A DNA stretch of 64,000 nt from Ferrovibrio terrae_B (GTDB lineage: Bacteria > Pseudomonadota > Alphaproteobacteria > Ferrovibrionales > Ferrovibrionaceae): the NCBI RefSeq assembly GCF_943371255.1, contig NZ_CALRUC010000006.1, forward strand, positions 1-64,000. Direction: 5' to 3'. Shown in pieces: positions 1 through 9,450 of the stretch (within the stretch, counting starts at the first letter, position 1; each line of letters begins with the position of its first letter). Both the position numbers and the translations under genes were made by a program. The notes beneath the pieces are model-generated. The model saw only the letters and a list, made by a program, of their open reading frames with translations. It was not told where the DNA came from and did not search any database.

Positions 1-1730
1 GGGAAGGCCACGGTGATGCGCGTGCCGCTGCCCACCGCGCTGTCGATGCTGAGGCTGCCCTGGTGGGCGCGCACGAAGGCCTGCACCAGCGATAGACCGA
101 GGCCGACGCCGCCATATTTGCGGCTGAGCTGGCTGTCGGCCTGCTCGAAGGGATCGAAGATGCGTGCCTGGTCCTCGGGTGCGATGCCGATGCCGGAATC
201 ACGCACACTGATCAGTATCTCGTTGCTCTCCGCATCGTGTCGCGCCAGGGCTTCCACCGGGATGCCTGATGGCGAGAATTTCAGCGCATTGCCGATCAGG
301 TTGATCAGGATCTGCCGCACCAGTCGCGCATCTGCGTGCAAGGGCGGCAGATCCTCTGGGACAGTGACGCTGACGGCTTCGGCATTGCGGCCGTAATGCG
401 AGGCCGCCAGGCGGGCGCAGATCGGCAGTTCTTCGTCCAGCATCACCGGCTGCTCATGCAGCACGATCTGGTTCGCCTCGATGCGGGCCAGATCGAGAAT
501 GTCGTCGATCACCGACAGCAGATGGCGGGCGCTGCCGTTGATGTCGCGTAGGTATTCATCGTATTTCACCCAGTCGGGGCCGAACATCTTCTGCTGCACG
601 ATATCGGAAAAGCCGATGATGGCATTCAGCGGCGTGCGCAATTCGTGGCTCATATTGGCCAGGAAGATCGATTTGGCCTGGCTGGCGCGCAGCGCCGCGT
701 CGCGCGCCTGGCTCACCTCGCGGAACAGTTCCTCCAGCCGGTCATTGGTCTGCTGCAGCTTGGCGCTGGCGGCCTGCTGCTCGGTGATGTCGATGACGAT
801 CAGGGCGCGGTCGCCCTGTGGCGTGGTGCGGCGCCCGACCTGCACCCAGCGGCCGCCCGGCAGCTGCAGCACGCCGCCGGCAATCTCGCTGGTCAGTAGG
901 GCATCGGGCAGGCCGGCGCGGCGCAGCAGCACATTGAGATCGGTACCGCGCACGAACAGCCCTTCATCGAGACCCAGCAGGGCCGGCAGGCGGCGGTTCC
1001 ACAATTGCAGCCGGTTCTCCGCATCGAGGAAGGCAAAGGCCTCGGTGCTTTCGGCGATATCCAGCAACTCGCCCTGGGCCGCACGGATGCGGGCATACAG
1101 CGCGGTGTTTTCCTCATGCAGGCGGCGGTTGCGGCGGATCACGCCGTTGACGATGCGGTTGGTCAGGATCATCGCGCCGGTATACAGCGCCGACATCACG
1201 GCCATGGCCAGGCCGACCACGCCGCCCTGCCACAGGAAGAAGGTGACGAAGGGCACCGCGATCAGCAGCATGTAGGTGAGTGCTGCAGTCGGCACCACGG
1301 CCAGCGTGGCGGCCGAGCCGGCGATCATGCCGGCCGCCACCATGATCACCAGCATCTGATGCGCCGGGTCGAGATGGGGCAGGAACAGCGCCGCCGCGCC
1401 CCAGGCCGCGCCCGAGAAGGCGGCGCCCCACACATCGGCCAGGCGCATGCGGGCCGAACGGTGTTCGTTGCGCGCCTGCGCGCGGCTGTGGCTGACCCAG
1501 CGATACAGCATGTAGCTCAGGCCTGCGGCATGCAGCAGCCACCAGCTCATCAGCCAGTTGAGCGGTATCTGCCCGACCAGCAGCAGGGCAATGGCGGTGA
1601 CGTTGGTCAGCGTCACGCCGGCATTGATCGGCACCACCTGGCGGAAGCTGTTCAGCGCATAATTGCGGCGCTGCGGCGCGGTGGGCGCGGCTTCGGTGGG
1701 TCGTGGAGCGGTTTCGATCGTCTCGGACAT
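1..1730 (-). CDS. Membrane PAS sensor histidine kinase (3' end outside window)
   Basis: This gene starts at the ATG at 1730 and runs off the left edge still open, so at least 576 residues are present. The N-terminal part (about residues 30-170) is strongly hydrophobic and suggests about six membrane segments. A PAS-like region follows (about 205-330), then a short helical linker. The HisKA H-box reads NMSHELRTPLNAIIGF with the phospho-accepting His near residue 362. An N-box (NLIGNALKFSP), a G1 box (DSGIGIAPED) and a G2 box (GGVGLGLSL) complete an HATPase domain. It should autophosphorylate and pass phosphate to a response regulator, but none is visible here; a receiver domain could lie beyond the edge. 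The signal it senses cannot be told from sequence. Confidence 0.88.
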   Translation of the reverse strand, partial: MSETIETAPRPTEAAPTAPQRRNYALNSFRQVVPINAGVTLTNVTAIALLLVGQIPLNWLMSWWLLHAAGLSYMLYRWVSHSRAQARNEHRSARMRLADVWGAAFSGAAWGAAALFLPHLDPAHQMLVIMVAAGMIAGSAATLAVVPTAALTYMLLIAVPFVTFFLWQGGVVGLAMAVMSALYTGAMILTNRIVNGVIRRNRRLHEENTALYARIRAAQGELLDIAESTEAFAFLDAENRLQLWNRRLPALLGLDEGLFVRGTDLNVLLRRAGLPDALLTSEIAGGVLQLPGGRWVQVGRRTTPQGDRALIVIDITEQQAASAKLQQTNDRLEELFREVSQARDAALRASQAKSIFLANMSHELRTPLNAIIGFSDIVQQKMFGPDWVKYDEYLRDINGSARHLLSVIDDILDLARIEANQIVLHEQPVMLDEELPICARLAASHYGRNAEAVSVTVPEDLPPLHADARLVRQILINLIGNALKFSPSGIPVEALARHDAESNEILISVRDSGIGIAPEDQARIFDPFEQADSQLSRKYGGVGLGLSLVQAFVRAHQGSLSIDSAVGSGTRITVAF

Positions 1731-1808
1731 GGTCGGACCGGCTTCACTCAAGCGGAAACCGGCCGGCGCCGCAACCACCCTGATGCATTATGTGCCGGCT
1801 GTTCGCCC

Positions 1809-2954
1809 TTACCAGCCGTTGACGCGGTCCCATTCGGCTACGATCGCGCCGCCCGCTTGCGCCGGGTCGATCACGAAATAGCGATCATACATCGCCCCGG
1901 TCATGCAGGAGTGATTGGGCAGCACCCGCAGCCGGCTGCCCGGCGGATAGCTGGCGAAATCCACCGGCGCCGCCTTCGGCCCGCCCACCAGCCCGTGCTC
2001 CTGGTGCACGTCATGGATGTTCAGGCCCGGCAGCGGCAGGGCCTCGTCCGGGCGGCAGACCCGGCCATAGCCGGTCCCCGGCACATTCTTGTTGGCGCCG
2101 GTATCCTTCGACAGCGCCAGGCCGCCGGCATCGATCAGCAGGTGGTTGCGGCCCGGATGATGGGCCACCACGGTGGCCAGCACCGACACCGCGATATCCT
2201 CCATGGCACAGGTGCCCAGCCCGGCCTGGAACAGGTCGAAGAACACGAAATTGCCCGGCCGCATCTCGGTAACGCCGTCCAGGTGTTTGGCAAACAGTGC
2301 CGTGGGTGTCGAGCCCACCGAAACGATCGGGCAGGCAAAGCCGGCTTCGCGCAGCCGGGTTGCCGCGGTCACCACCGCGAGGCGTTCCTCCTCGGCGGTG
2401 GCCTCGATCTGCGCGATGTTTTTCGCATCATAGGAATGCCCCGCATGGGTCAGCACGCCGGCCAGGCTGCTGCCCGGCTGCGACAGGGCTGTCGCCAGCG
2501 GCAGCAGCAGCGCGGAGTCCGGCGGGATGCCGGCGCGGCCCAGGCCGGAGTCGATCTTGATCATGGTGCTGAAGGTGATGCCCAGCGCCCGGCCTTTTTC
2601 CGCAATCGCCTGCGCCACCGCCGGATGATCGGTGATGATCTTCAGGTCGACGCCGCCTTTCATGATGGCGGCGACCTGTTCCAGCTTCTGCGGCGCAATC
2701 GGTACGGCATAGGTGATGTCGCGGAAGCCGGCTTTGGCGAAATATTCGGCCTCGGCCAGGGTCGAGACGGTCATGGCGCCGGCCTTGCCGACCGCCAGTT
2801 CGGCCACCATCGCCGATTTCGCCGTCTTCAGATGCGGGCGCAGCTTCACATTCAGGCTCTGCGCGCGCGCCTGCATGCGGGCGATGTTTTTTAACAGCCG
2901 GCTGCGGTCGAGGATCAGCGACGGGGTGGGCAGGTCGTTCAGGGTCTTGTTCAT
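1809..2954 (-). CDS. D-serine dehydratase / D-threonine aldolase-family PLP enzyme
   Basis: A 381-residue protein of the fold-type III (alanine racemase N-terminal) family that acts on D-hydroxy-amino acids. The N-terminal motif LRPHLKTAKS places the PLP lysine at about K43. The C-terminal motif LPNHSC gives H348 and C350, which match the zinc-binding His/Cys pair described for the eukaryotic-type D-serine dehydratase; D-threonine aldolases use a similar metal site. Substrate is therefore D-serine, D-threonine or a related beta-hydroxy D-amino acid. The start at 2954 is preferred over a longer frame because GGAAGAG lies just upstream and the hotdog thioesterase gene ends 13 bp before it. The two genes look co-transcribed. 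Confidence 0.85.
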   Translation of the reverse strand: MNKTLNDLPTPSLILDRSRLLKNIARMQARAQSLNVKLRPHLKTAKSAMVAELAVGKAGAMTVSTLAEAEYFAKAGFRDITYAVPIAPQKLEQVAAIMKGGVDLKIITDHPAVAQAIAEKGRALGITFSTMIKIDSGLGRAGIPPDSALLLPLATALSQPGSSLAGVLTHAGHSYDAKNIAQIEATAEEERLAVVTAATRLREAGFACPIVSVGSTPTALFAKHLDGVTEMRPGNFVFFDLFQAGLGTCAMEDIAVSVLATVVAHHPGRNHLLIDAGGLALSKDTGANKNVPGTGYGRVCRPDEALPLPGLNIHDVHQEHGLVGGPKAAPVDFASYPPGSRLRVLPNHSCMTGAMYDRYFVIDPAQAGGAIVAEWDRVNGW

Positions 2955-2967
2955 GACTCTTCCGATA

Positions 2968-3360
2968 TTACGTGCGGGGCGCCAGCACAAGCTGCGTCTG
3001 CGTCACGATGGCGGCGAGTTTGCCATCGGCGCGGCTGATCCGGGTTTGCCACACCATGGTGGTCTTGCCGCGATGCAGCGGCGTGCATTCGGCCAGGGCG
3101 GTTTCGCCGGCCGGAATCGCGGCAAAGAAATTGGTCTTGCTCTCGATCGTGGTGGTGGAGAACCCTTCGGCCAGATTGGCCACGGTGGCCACCGCGCCGA
3201 TGGTGTCGGCAAAGGCCATCACCGCGCCGCCATGCAGGATCGCCGGCACGGTGCACAGCGCCGCCGTCACCGGCAGTTCCGCTGTCACCTTCTCAGGGCT
3301 CACCGACAGGATCTTCAGGCCCATCAGCTCGGCAAAGGGCAGGGCGGGCAGATCAGGCAT
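2968..3360 (-). CDS. PaaI-type hotdog-fold acyl-CoA thioesterase
   Basis: A 130-residue single hotdog domain. The signature ILHGGAVMAFADTIGA carries the HGG loop (residues 43-45) and an Asp at 52, the usual catalytic region of PaaI/COG2050 thioesterases that hydrolyse aryl- or acyl-CoA esters in the cytoplasm. A strong ribosome site (GGAGGAGA) precedes the ATG. It is the first gene of an apparent two-gene unit with the D-amino-acid enzyme downstream, and is divergent from groESL. The specific acyl-CoA cannot be predicted; the pairing with a PLP enzyme does not by itself suggest a pathway. Confidence 0.85.
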   Translation of the reverse strand: MPDLPALPFAELMGLKILSVSPEKVTAELPVTAALCTVPAILHGGAVMAFADTIGAVATVANLAEGFSTTTIESKTNFFAAIPAGETALAECTPLHRGKTTMVWQTRISRADGKLAAIVTQTQLVLAPRT

Positions 3361-3476
3361 GGCGGTCTCCTCCAGTTTGTCCGGTTTTCCCGACCCTAGC
3401 CGGTCCGGCCCTGTCCATGGGAGGCGCCATGCGGCGCGGTCATGAAAAATTATGGCGGAATCCGGGCACCCCCTCC

Positions 3477-3505
3477 TTGACGGAGGGGTGGCGGCTGCTT
3501 AAGTG
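3477..3505 (+). promoter_or_regulatory. Probable groESL housekeeping promoter
   Basis: TTGACG at 3477-3482 is a near-consensus -35 box. A weak -10 (TTAAGT or TAAGTG) lies 16-17 bp downstream at about 3499-3505. The start point would fall near 3510, at the left edge of the CIRCE operator, which is the usual arrangement for HrcA-controlled groESL. Confidence 0.5.
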
Positions 3506-3506
3506 T

Positions 3507-3533
3507 TTGGCGCTCTCCCGTGGGGAGTGCTAA
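3507..3533 (+). promoter_or_regulatory. CIRCE operator (HrcA binding site)
   Basis: The left arm TTGGCGCTC (3507-3515) and the right arm GAGTGCTAA (3525-3533) are separated by exactly 9 bp. The consensus is TTAGCACTC-N9-GAGTGCTAA, so the right arm is perfect and the left arm has two substitutions. It lies between the groESL promoter and groES, so HrcA repression relieved by heat is expected. No hrcA gene is present in this window. Confidence 0.93.
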
Positions 3534-3615
3534 CAATTCGGGGGTTGCGCGACTAAGTCGCTGATTTTCCTGAATATTCCGAATTTAGATGCGACAGATA
3601 CCTTAGGAGGATCGC

Positions 3616-3933
3616 ATGAAGTTTCGTCCGCTGCATGATCGCGTGGTGGTGAAGCGTGTTGCTGAAGAAGAGCGCACGGCTGGCGGCATCATCATTCCCG
3701 ACAGCGCCAAGGAAAAGCCGATGCAGGGTGAAGTCGTCGCCGTTGGCGCCGGCGCCCGCGACGAGGCCGGCAAGGTTCAGCCGCTCGACGTCAAGGCTGG
3801 CGACCGCGTGCTGTTCGGCAAGTGGTCGGGCACCGAGGTGAAGCTCGATGGTGAGGAGCTCCTGATCATGAAGGAGTCCGACATCATGGGCATCATCGAA
3901 GGCACCCCCGCCAAGAAGTCCAAGGCTGCTTAA
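3616..3933 (+). CDS. groES: Co-chaperonin GroES
   Basis: A 105-residue co-chaperonin that caps the GroEL ring. It begins MKFRPLHDRVVVKR and contains the mobile-loop region (EERTAGGIIIPDSAKEK) and the typical C-terminal strand ending IMGIIEG, followed by a short Lys/Ala tail. Length is slightly above the usual 95-97 because of that tail. A TTAGGAGG ribosome site sits at 3603-3610. It is followed 41 bp later by groEL, and both lie downstream of the CIRCE element. Confidence 0.98.
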   Translation: MKFRPLHDRVVVKRVAEEERTAGGIIIPDSAKEKPMQGEVVAVGAGARDEAGKVQPLDVKAGDRVLFGKWSGTEVKLDGEELLIMKESDIMGIIEGTPAKKSKAA

Positions 3934-3974
3934 TCAGCGCCTGATCCGTAAGACTCATCCAAGGAGATACAGCT

Positions 3975-5633
<1,659 letters not shown>

Positions 5634-5661
5634 GTCCAGCCCATCAGTCCAGAGCTTACGG

Positions 5662-5695
5662 AAAGGCCCGGTGGAAACACCGGGCCTTTTTCGTT
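5662..5695 (+). terminator. Intrinsic terminator of groESL
   Basis: A 12-bp perfect stem (AAAGGCCCGGTG / CACCGGGCCTTT) with a GAAA loop is followed by a T-rich run. It lies 28 bp after the groEL stop and just before the convergent dismutase-rhodanese gene. Confidence 0.93.
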
Positions 5696-5697
5696 TC

Positions 5698-6657
5698 CTA
5701 GCGCTGCAGCGGCACGGTCTTGCCGCCGATGGCATGCCACGCAGCGATGCCGCCGGCCAGCGAGCGGGCATCGAGGCCGCGCTTGCGCATTTCGGCCACC
5801 GCATTGCCGCTGACCTGGAAGCCATACATGCAATAGGCGACCAGCGGTTTGTCACGCGGCAGCGCGTCGATCCACTCAGGCAGGGTTTCCGGTGCACGGA
5901 TCAGCGCGCCCGGCATCATGTCGTGCCGCTTGGCCATGTCGTCGGCCAGGCAGATGTCGAGCACCACCACATCCTTGCCGGTCTGCAGCATCGCCTGCAG
6001 ATCTTCGGGACTCACACTGTGGCCAGCTGCGGTTGCCGCTGCCGCTTGGCCAATGGCCTGGCGATAGCGCTGTGCCGGGCGTGCCCAGTGGATATTGGCC
6101 GTGAAGGCCTCGACATAGCCGGCCGCATTGGCACCGAAATCGAGGTGATAGGCATGCTCGTACATGTCGAGCGCCAGCACGGGCACGCCATCGGCAAGGC
6201 TGTGTGCATGATCGCTGGCCCACTGGTTCACCAGCCGCTGCAGGCGCGGCGACCAGCTGAGGATCACCCAACCCGATCCGCCGCCGAGCGCCTTGCCCAT
6301 GGCGACGAATTCGGCTTTCCACTGCGTCAGGCTGCCGAAGTCGCGGCTGATCGCGGCCGCAAGATCGGCATCGGGCTCGCCGGCCGCTCCGCCCAGCCCG
6401 TCGGCACCGCCGAGTGAGTCGAAATACACCTCATGCAGCAGCACGGAATTGGCCGCGATCAGTTCTTCGCGTTTCAGGCCGTTGATCTCGAAACCGGGTG
6501 CCGCGTTCCAGTCCAGGCCGGCCAGGCGCTTGGCGATGGCGTTGAGCCGGCGCAGCGCGCCGCCGTAGTTGTTTTCGTAATGGCTGGCCATCAGTTTTTC
6601 CGACAGGCCAAGCAGGCGCGGCGGCTTGAAGGGCAGGGCACGGATGCAAAAGGTCAT
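5698..6657 (-). CDS. Fe/Mn superoxide dismutase-like domain fused to a rhodanese domain
   Basis: A 319-residue protein. Residues about 1-200 match the Fe/Mn superoxide dismutase fold: the four metal ligands are in place as H26, H75, D164 and H168 (in LDMYEHAYHLDF). Residues about 215-319 are a rhodanese domain with a candidate catalytic Cys at 276 in YCMYGFQVSG. The second-sphere residues of typical dismutases are changed: by alignment with E. coli SodB, gateway His30 and Tyr34 become Asn and Ala, and Gln69 becomes Ser. It may therefore have altered or no dismutase activity. The start at 6657 has GGAG six bases upstream; a longer frame exists but lacks such a site. Divergent from a LysR gene that may control it. 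Confidence 0.87.
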   Translation of the reverse strand: MTFCIRALPFKPPRLLGLSEKLMASHYENNYGGALRRLNAIAKRLAGLDWNAAPGFEINGLKREELIAANSVLLHEVYFDSLGGADGLGGAAGEPDADLAAAISRDFGSLTQWKAEFVAMGKALGGGSGWVILSWSPRLQRLVNQWASDHAHSLADGVPVLALDMYEHAYHLDFGANAAGYVEAFTANIHWARPAQRYRQAIGQAAAATAAGHSVSPEDLQAMLQTGKDVVVLDICLADDMAKRHDMMPGALIRAPETLPEWIDALPRDKPLVAYCMYGFQVSGNAVAEMRKRGLDARSLAGGIAAWHAIGGKTVPLQR

Positions 6658-6834
6658 GAGACGCTCCACAGGGAAGGCGGCATGACACGGTATCGCTGGC
6701 TTGCAGAGTTGCATCCCATCACAAGCATCCGATCCCGACGCGTCATGCGCCAGTTTAGGACGGAGCTTGGACCACGGCAGCACGGCTGCCATTGTCTTGG
6801 GAATGTCGGGAGTCCGTAGTGTCCCGGCGGCGAT

Positions 6835-6844
6835 GGTTATAACC
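6835..6844. repeat. Perfect 10-bp palindrome in the sod/lysR intergenic region
   Basis: GGTTATAACC is fully self-complementary and lies in the 265-bp space between the divergent dismutase-rhodanese and LysR genes. It could be part of a promoter or operator. There is no direct evidence of function. Confidence 0.35.
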
Positions 6845-6872
6845 GAGCGTTTGCCGGAAGGGCAAGGGCATT

Positions 6873-6887
6873 GTGGTGCATCACCAC
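6873..6887. promoter_or_regulatory. Candidate LysR operator (T-N11-A dyad)
   Basis: GTGGTG-CAT-CACCAC is a perfect 6+6 dyad with a 3-bp centre, 36 bp before the LysR start. It contains the T-N11-A pattern (T6874, A6886) typical of LysR-type regulator boxes. The position suits autorepression and divergent control of the dismutase-rhodanese gene. The assignment is inference from position and symmetry. Confidence 0.55.
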
Positions 6888-6922
6888 TTTCGGCCTGCGC
6901 GGACCTCCTCTAGATTCGGCGC

Positions 6923-7891
6923 ATGACCCAGCGCTACGAAGACATCCTCGCCTTTATCGCCGTGGTGAAGGCCGGCAGTTTCACGGCTGCCGGCGCGCGG
7001 CTGGCACTGGCCAAGTCGGTGATCAGCGACCGCGTGCGTAACCTGGAAAACGCGCTCGGCGTCGAGCTGCTGCGACGGACGACGCGCAGCGTGACCCCGA
7101 CCGAGCGGGGCCAGGAGTTCTTCGACAGCCTGGCGCCGCTGGTGCAGGCGCTGGACGATGCGGTGGATGCCGCCGCCTCGGCCGACGGGCCGCTGACCGG
7201 GCGCCTGCGCATGACCGCGCCGATCAGTTTCGGCATGCGCTATCTCACGCCGGTGATCACCGCCTTTGCCCAGGCGCATCCCGAGCTGGAAATCGCGCTC
7301 GATTTCGACGACCGCGCCGTCGACATTATAGGCGCCGGCTACGATCTCGCCCTGCGCATCGGCCGCCTCGGCGATTCCAGCCTGATGGCGCGCAAGCTCT
7401 GCGACAGTGACCGTGTGGTCTGCTGCAGCCCGGCTTATGCCAGACAGCACGGCCTGCCCAGAACCGTGGACGATCTCAGCCAGCATGCCTGCATCGACTA
7501 CGCCAATGCCCATGCCAGCCGACTCTGGCGCTTCGAGCCGGTCACGCCCGGCGGCGAGCCGCGCGTGGTCGAGACCCGCAGCCGCATCGTGGTCAACAAC
7601 GGCGAGGCGATGCGCGACATGGCGATGGCCGGGCTGGGCATCATCGTGCTGCCGCGCTTCATCATTGCCGAGGCGCTCGCCAGCGGCGCGCTGATCGAGG
7701 CGCTGCCCGACATCTGCCCGGTGCCCGATGCGATCTATGCCGTCTATCCGCCGGTGCGCCACATGCCGCGTAAATTGCGCGCCATGGTCGATCATCTGGC
7801 GGCCGCCTTTGCCGGTACGCCGCCCTGGCTGGCGGCAAAGCCTGCGCAGCCGGCCAAAGCCGCGAAACCGGCGAAACCCCGTCGCGCCTGA
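6923..7891 (+). CDS. LysR-family transcriptional regulator
   Basis: A 322-residue regulator. The N-terminal winged helix-turn-helix (about residues 5-65) contains SFTAAGARLALAKSVISDRVRNLE, followed by the linker helix and a periplasmic-binding-fold effector domain (about 90-300). The sequence style fits the CrgA/YhjC-like branch. The last 20 residues form an Ala/Pro/Lys-rich tail ending PRRA, beyond the usual end of the family. It is divergent from the dismutase-rhodanese gene, and a T-N11-A dyad lies in its own upstream region, so autoregulation and control of that neighbour are likely. ycaC follows 136 bp downstream on the same strand and may also be a target. Confidence 0.92.
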   Translation: MTQRYEDILAFIAVVKAGSFTAAGARLALAKSVISDRVRNLENALGVELLRRTTRSVTPTERGQEFFDSLAPLVQALDDAVDAAASADGPLTGRLRMTAPISFGMRYLTPVITAFAQAHPELEIALDFDDRAVDIIGAGYDLALRIGRLGDSSLMARKLCDSDRVVCCSPAYARQHGLPRTVDDLSQHACIDYANAHASRLWRFEPVTPGGEPRVVETRSRIVVNNGEAMRDMAMAGLGIIVLPRFIIAEALASGALIEALPDICPVPDAIYAVYPPVRHMPRKLRAMVDHLAAAFAGTPPWLAAKPAQPAKAAKPAKPRRA

Positions 7892-7892
7892 T

Positions 7893-7911
7893 TGTCCGGT
7901 TCAGCCGGACA
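7893..7911. repeat. Hairpin TGTCCGG-TTCAG-CCGGACA after lysR
   Basis: A perfect 7-bp stem with a 5-nt loop lies immediately after the LysR stop codon. It has no T-run, so it is either a weak 3' stabiliser or a protein-binding dyad upstream of ycaC. Confidence 0.4.
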
Positions 7912-8027
7912 GTGGGTCCGGAACATGGTAGCTAATCGCTGTCATCGCTTTTGCGTAGGGTCCTCTCACCGGCGAACGACACGCCGCCACAGATCGAAAC
8001 CCTGACCCACGCATAAGGATGACGACC

Positions 8028-8672
8028 ATGACCAAGACCTTCACCTACAACCGCCTCGACAAGACCAACGCCGCCGTTCTGCTGGTCGACCACCAGGCCG
8101 GCCTGCTCTCGCTGGTGCGCGATATCGATCCCGACAAGTTCCGCAACAACGTGCTGGCGGTCGCCGACCTGGCGAAATATTTCGGCCTGCCCACCATCCT
8201 GACCACCAGCTTCGAAGACGGCCCGAACGGCCCGCTGATGCCGGAGCTGAAGGCGCTGTTCCCCGATGCGCCCTATATCGCCCGCCCGGGCAACATCAAC
8301 GCCTGGGACAACGAGGATTTCGTCAAGGCAGTGAAGGCCACCGGCAAGAAGCAGCTGATCATCGCCGGCGTCGTCACCGAGGTCTGCGTCGCCTTCCCGG
8401 CGCTGTCGGCGCTGGAAGAGGAATTCGAGGTCTTCGTGGTGACGGATGCGTCCGGCACCTTCAACGAGATCGCCCAGCAGGCCGCCTGGAACCGCATGAG
8501 CCAGGCCGGAGCCCAGCTGATGAACTGGTTCGGCGTCGCCTGCGAGCTGCATCGCGACTGGCGCAATGATGTCGAGGGTCTGGCCAAGCTGTTTGCCGAC
8601 CATATCCCCGACTACAAGAACCTGATGACGAGTTACTTCGCGCAGACCGCCCGCAAGGCATCGGCGCAGTAA
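8028..8672 (+). CDS. ycaC: YcaC-type isochorismatase-like hydrolase
   Basis: A 214-residue cysteine hydrolase-fold protein that closely resembles E. coli YcaC as I recall it, including NAAVLLVDHQAGLLSLVRDI and VVTEVCVAFPALSALEE. The expected active-site residues are D21, R86 and C120. YcaC forms octamers and its natural substrate is unknown. I place the start at the second ATG (8028) because AAGGA at 8015-8019 is then 8 bases upstream; the first ATG (8019) overlaps that site. The gene is closed by a strong terminator and may be controlled by the LysR gene upstream. Confidence 0.93.
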   Translation: MTKTFTYNRLDKTNAAVLLVDHQAGLLSLVRDIDPDKFRNNVLAVADLAKYFGLPTILTTSFEDGPNGPLMPELKALFPDAPYIARPGNINAWDNEDFVKAVKATGKKQLIIAGVVTEVCVAFPALSALEEEFEVFVVTDASGTFNEIAQQAAWNRMSQAGAQLMNWFGVACELHRDWRNDVEGLAKLFADHIPDYKNLMTSYFAQTARKASAQ

Positions 8673-8690
8673 GCGGGGCGTGGCCCGCGG

Positions 8691-8736
8691 AAAGGCCCGG
8701 TCGCCAGTGAGATACTGGCGGCCGGGCCTTTTCTTT
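8691..8736 (+). terminator. Intrinsic terminator of ycaC
   Basis: The sequence AAAGGCCCGG, an inner CGCCAGT/ACTGGCG stem, and CCGGGCCTTTT form a long imperfect hairpin followed by TTCTTTT. The outer stem repeats the AAGGCCCGG core of the groEL terminator. Confidence 0.9.
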
Positions 8737-8907
8737 TGCATCCGCGTGGATATTAGCGAGGCGCTGTCAATGTTGCGCCGTCCGGTGTAACCAAAAATCA
8801 ATCGATCCGATTGGCGAGACCGGTCCAGATTATAGAAATGAAATTTGCTGTCGGGGGCGGTCTGACAAGAATGCGGCATGTCACTTCCGATCACTCCCGA
8901 GGTCATC

Positions 8908-9432
8908 ATGTCCCGCCCGTCACCCACCACCCATGAACGCACTTTCTCCGAAAACGAACTGATCGTCAGCAAGACCGATCTCAAAGGCCGCCTGACCTAC
9001 GTCAACGATGTTTTCTGCCGCGTCGGCCTCTACACGGAGGGCGAACTGCTCGGCCAGCCGCACAGCATCGTGCGGCATCCGCACATGCCGCGTGCCGTCT
9101 TCCATATGCTGTGGCAGCGCATCCAGAACGGCGAGGAAATCTTCGCCTTTGTGAAGAACATGGCCAAGAACGGCGACTACTACTGGGTGCTCGCCCATGT
9201 CACGCCGAGCCGGGACCAGCAGGGCCGCATCGACGGCTATCATTCCAACCGGCGCGTGCCGCAACGCGAGTCGCTGAACCGCATCGAGCCGATCTACCGG
9301 CGCCTGCTCGAGGAAGAGAACCGCCATCCGGACCGCAAGCAGGGCATGCATGCGGCCGCCGCGCTGCTGCAGGCCACTCTGGACGAGGCCGAGCAGAGCT
9401 ACGACGAATTCGTCTTCAGCCTCGCCGCCTGA
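8908..9432 (+). CDS. Aer-like PAS-domain protein (aerotaxis sensor module)
   Basis: A 174-residue protein that is essentially one PAS domain (about residues 10-120) with a helical C-terminus. It matches the PAS domain of E. coli Aer: LLGQPHSIVRHPHMPRAVFHMLW, KNMAKNGDYYWVLA and the following strand. In Aer the Arg-His pair of VRHPDMP helps bind FAD; here Arg and His are kept but the Asp is His. There is no membrane segment or signalling domain. GAGG lies 6 bases before the ATG at 8908; an in-frame ATG at 8878 is possible. It precedes a soluble chemoreceptor by 18 bp, so the two probably work as a split redox or oxygen receptor. Confidence 0.88.
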   Translation: MSRPSPTTHERTFSENELIVSKTDLKGRLTYVNDVFCRVGLYTEGELLGQPHSIVRHPHMPRAVFHMLWQRIQNGEEIFAFVKNMAKNGDYYWVLAHVTPSRDQQGRIDGYHSNRRVPQRESLNRIEPIYRRLLEEENRHPDRKQGMHAAAALLQATLDEAEQSYDEFVFSLAA

Positions 9433-9450
9433 AAGACAAGGACGCCGATC

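Noticed and set aside
1005..2894. 629-codon plus-strand frame at the left of the window
   Set aside because: Shadow of the histidine kinase and D-amino-acid enzyme on the minus strand, which have clear catalytic motifs.
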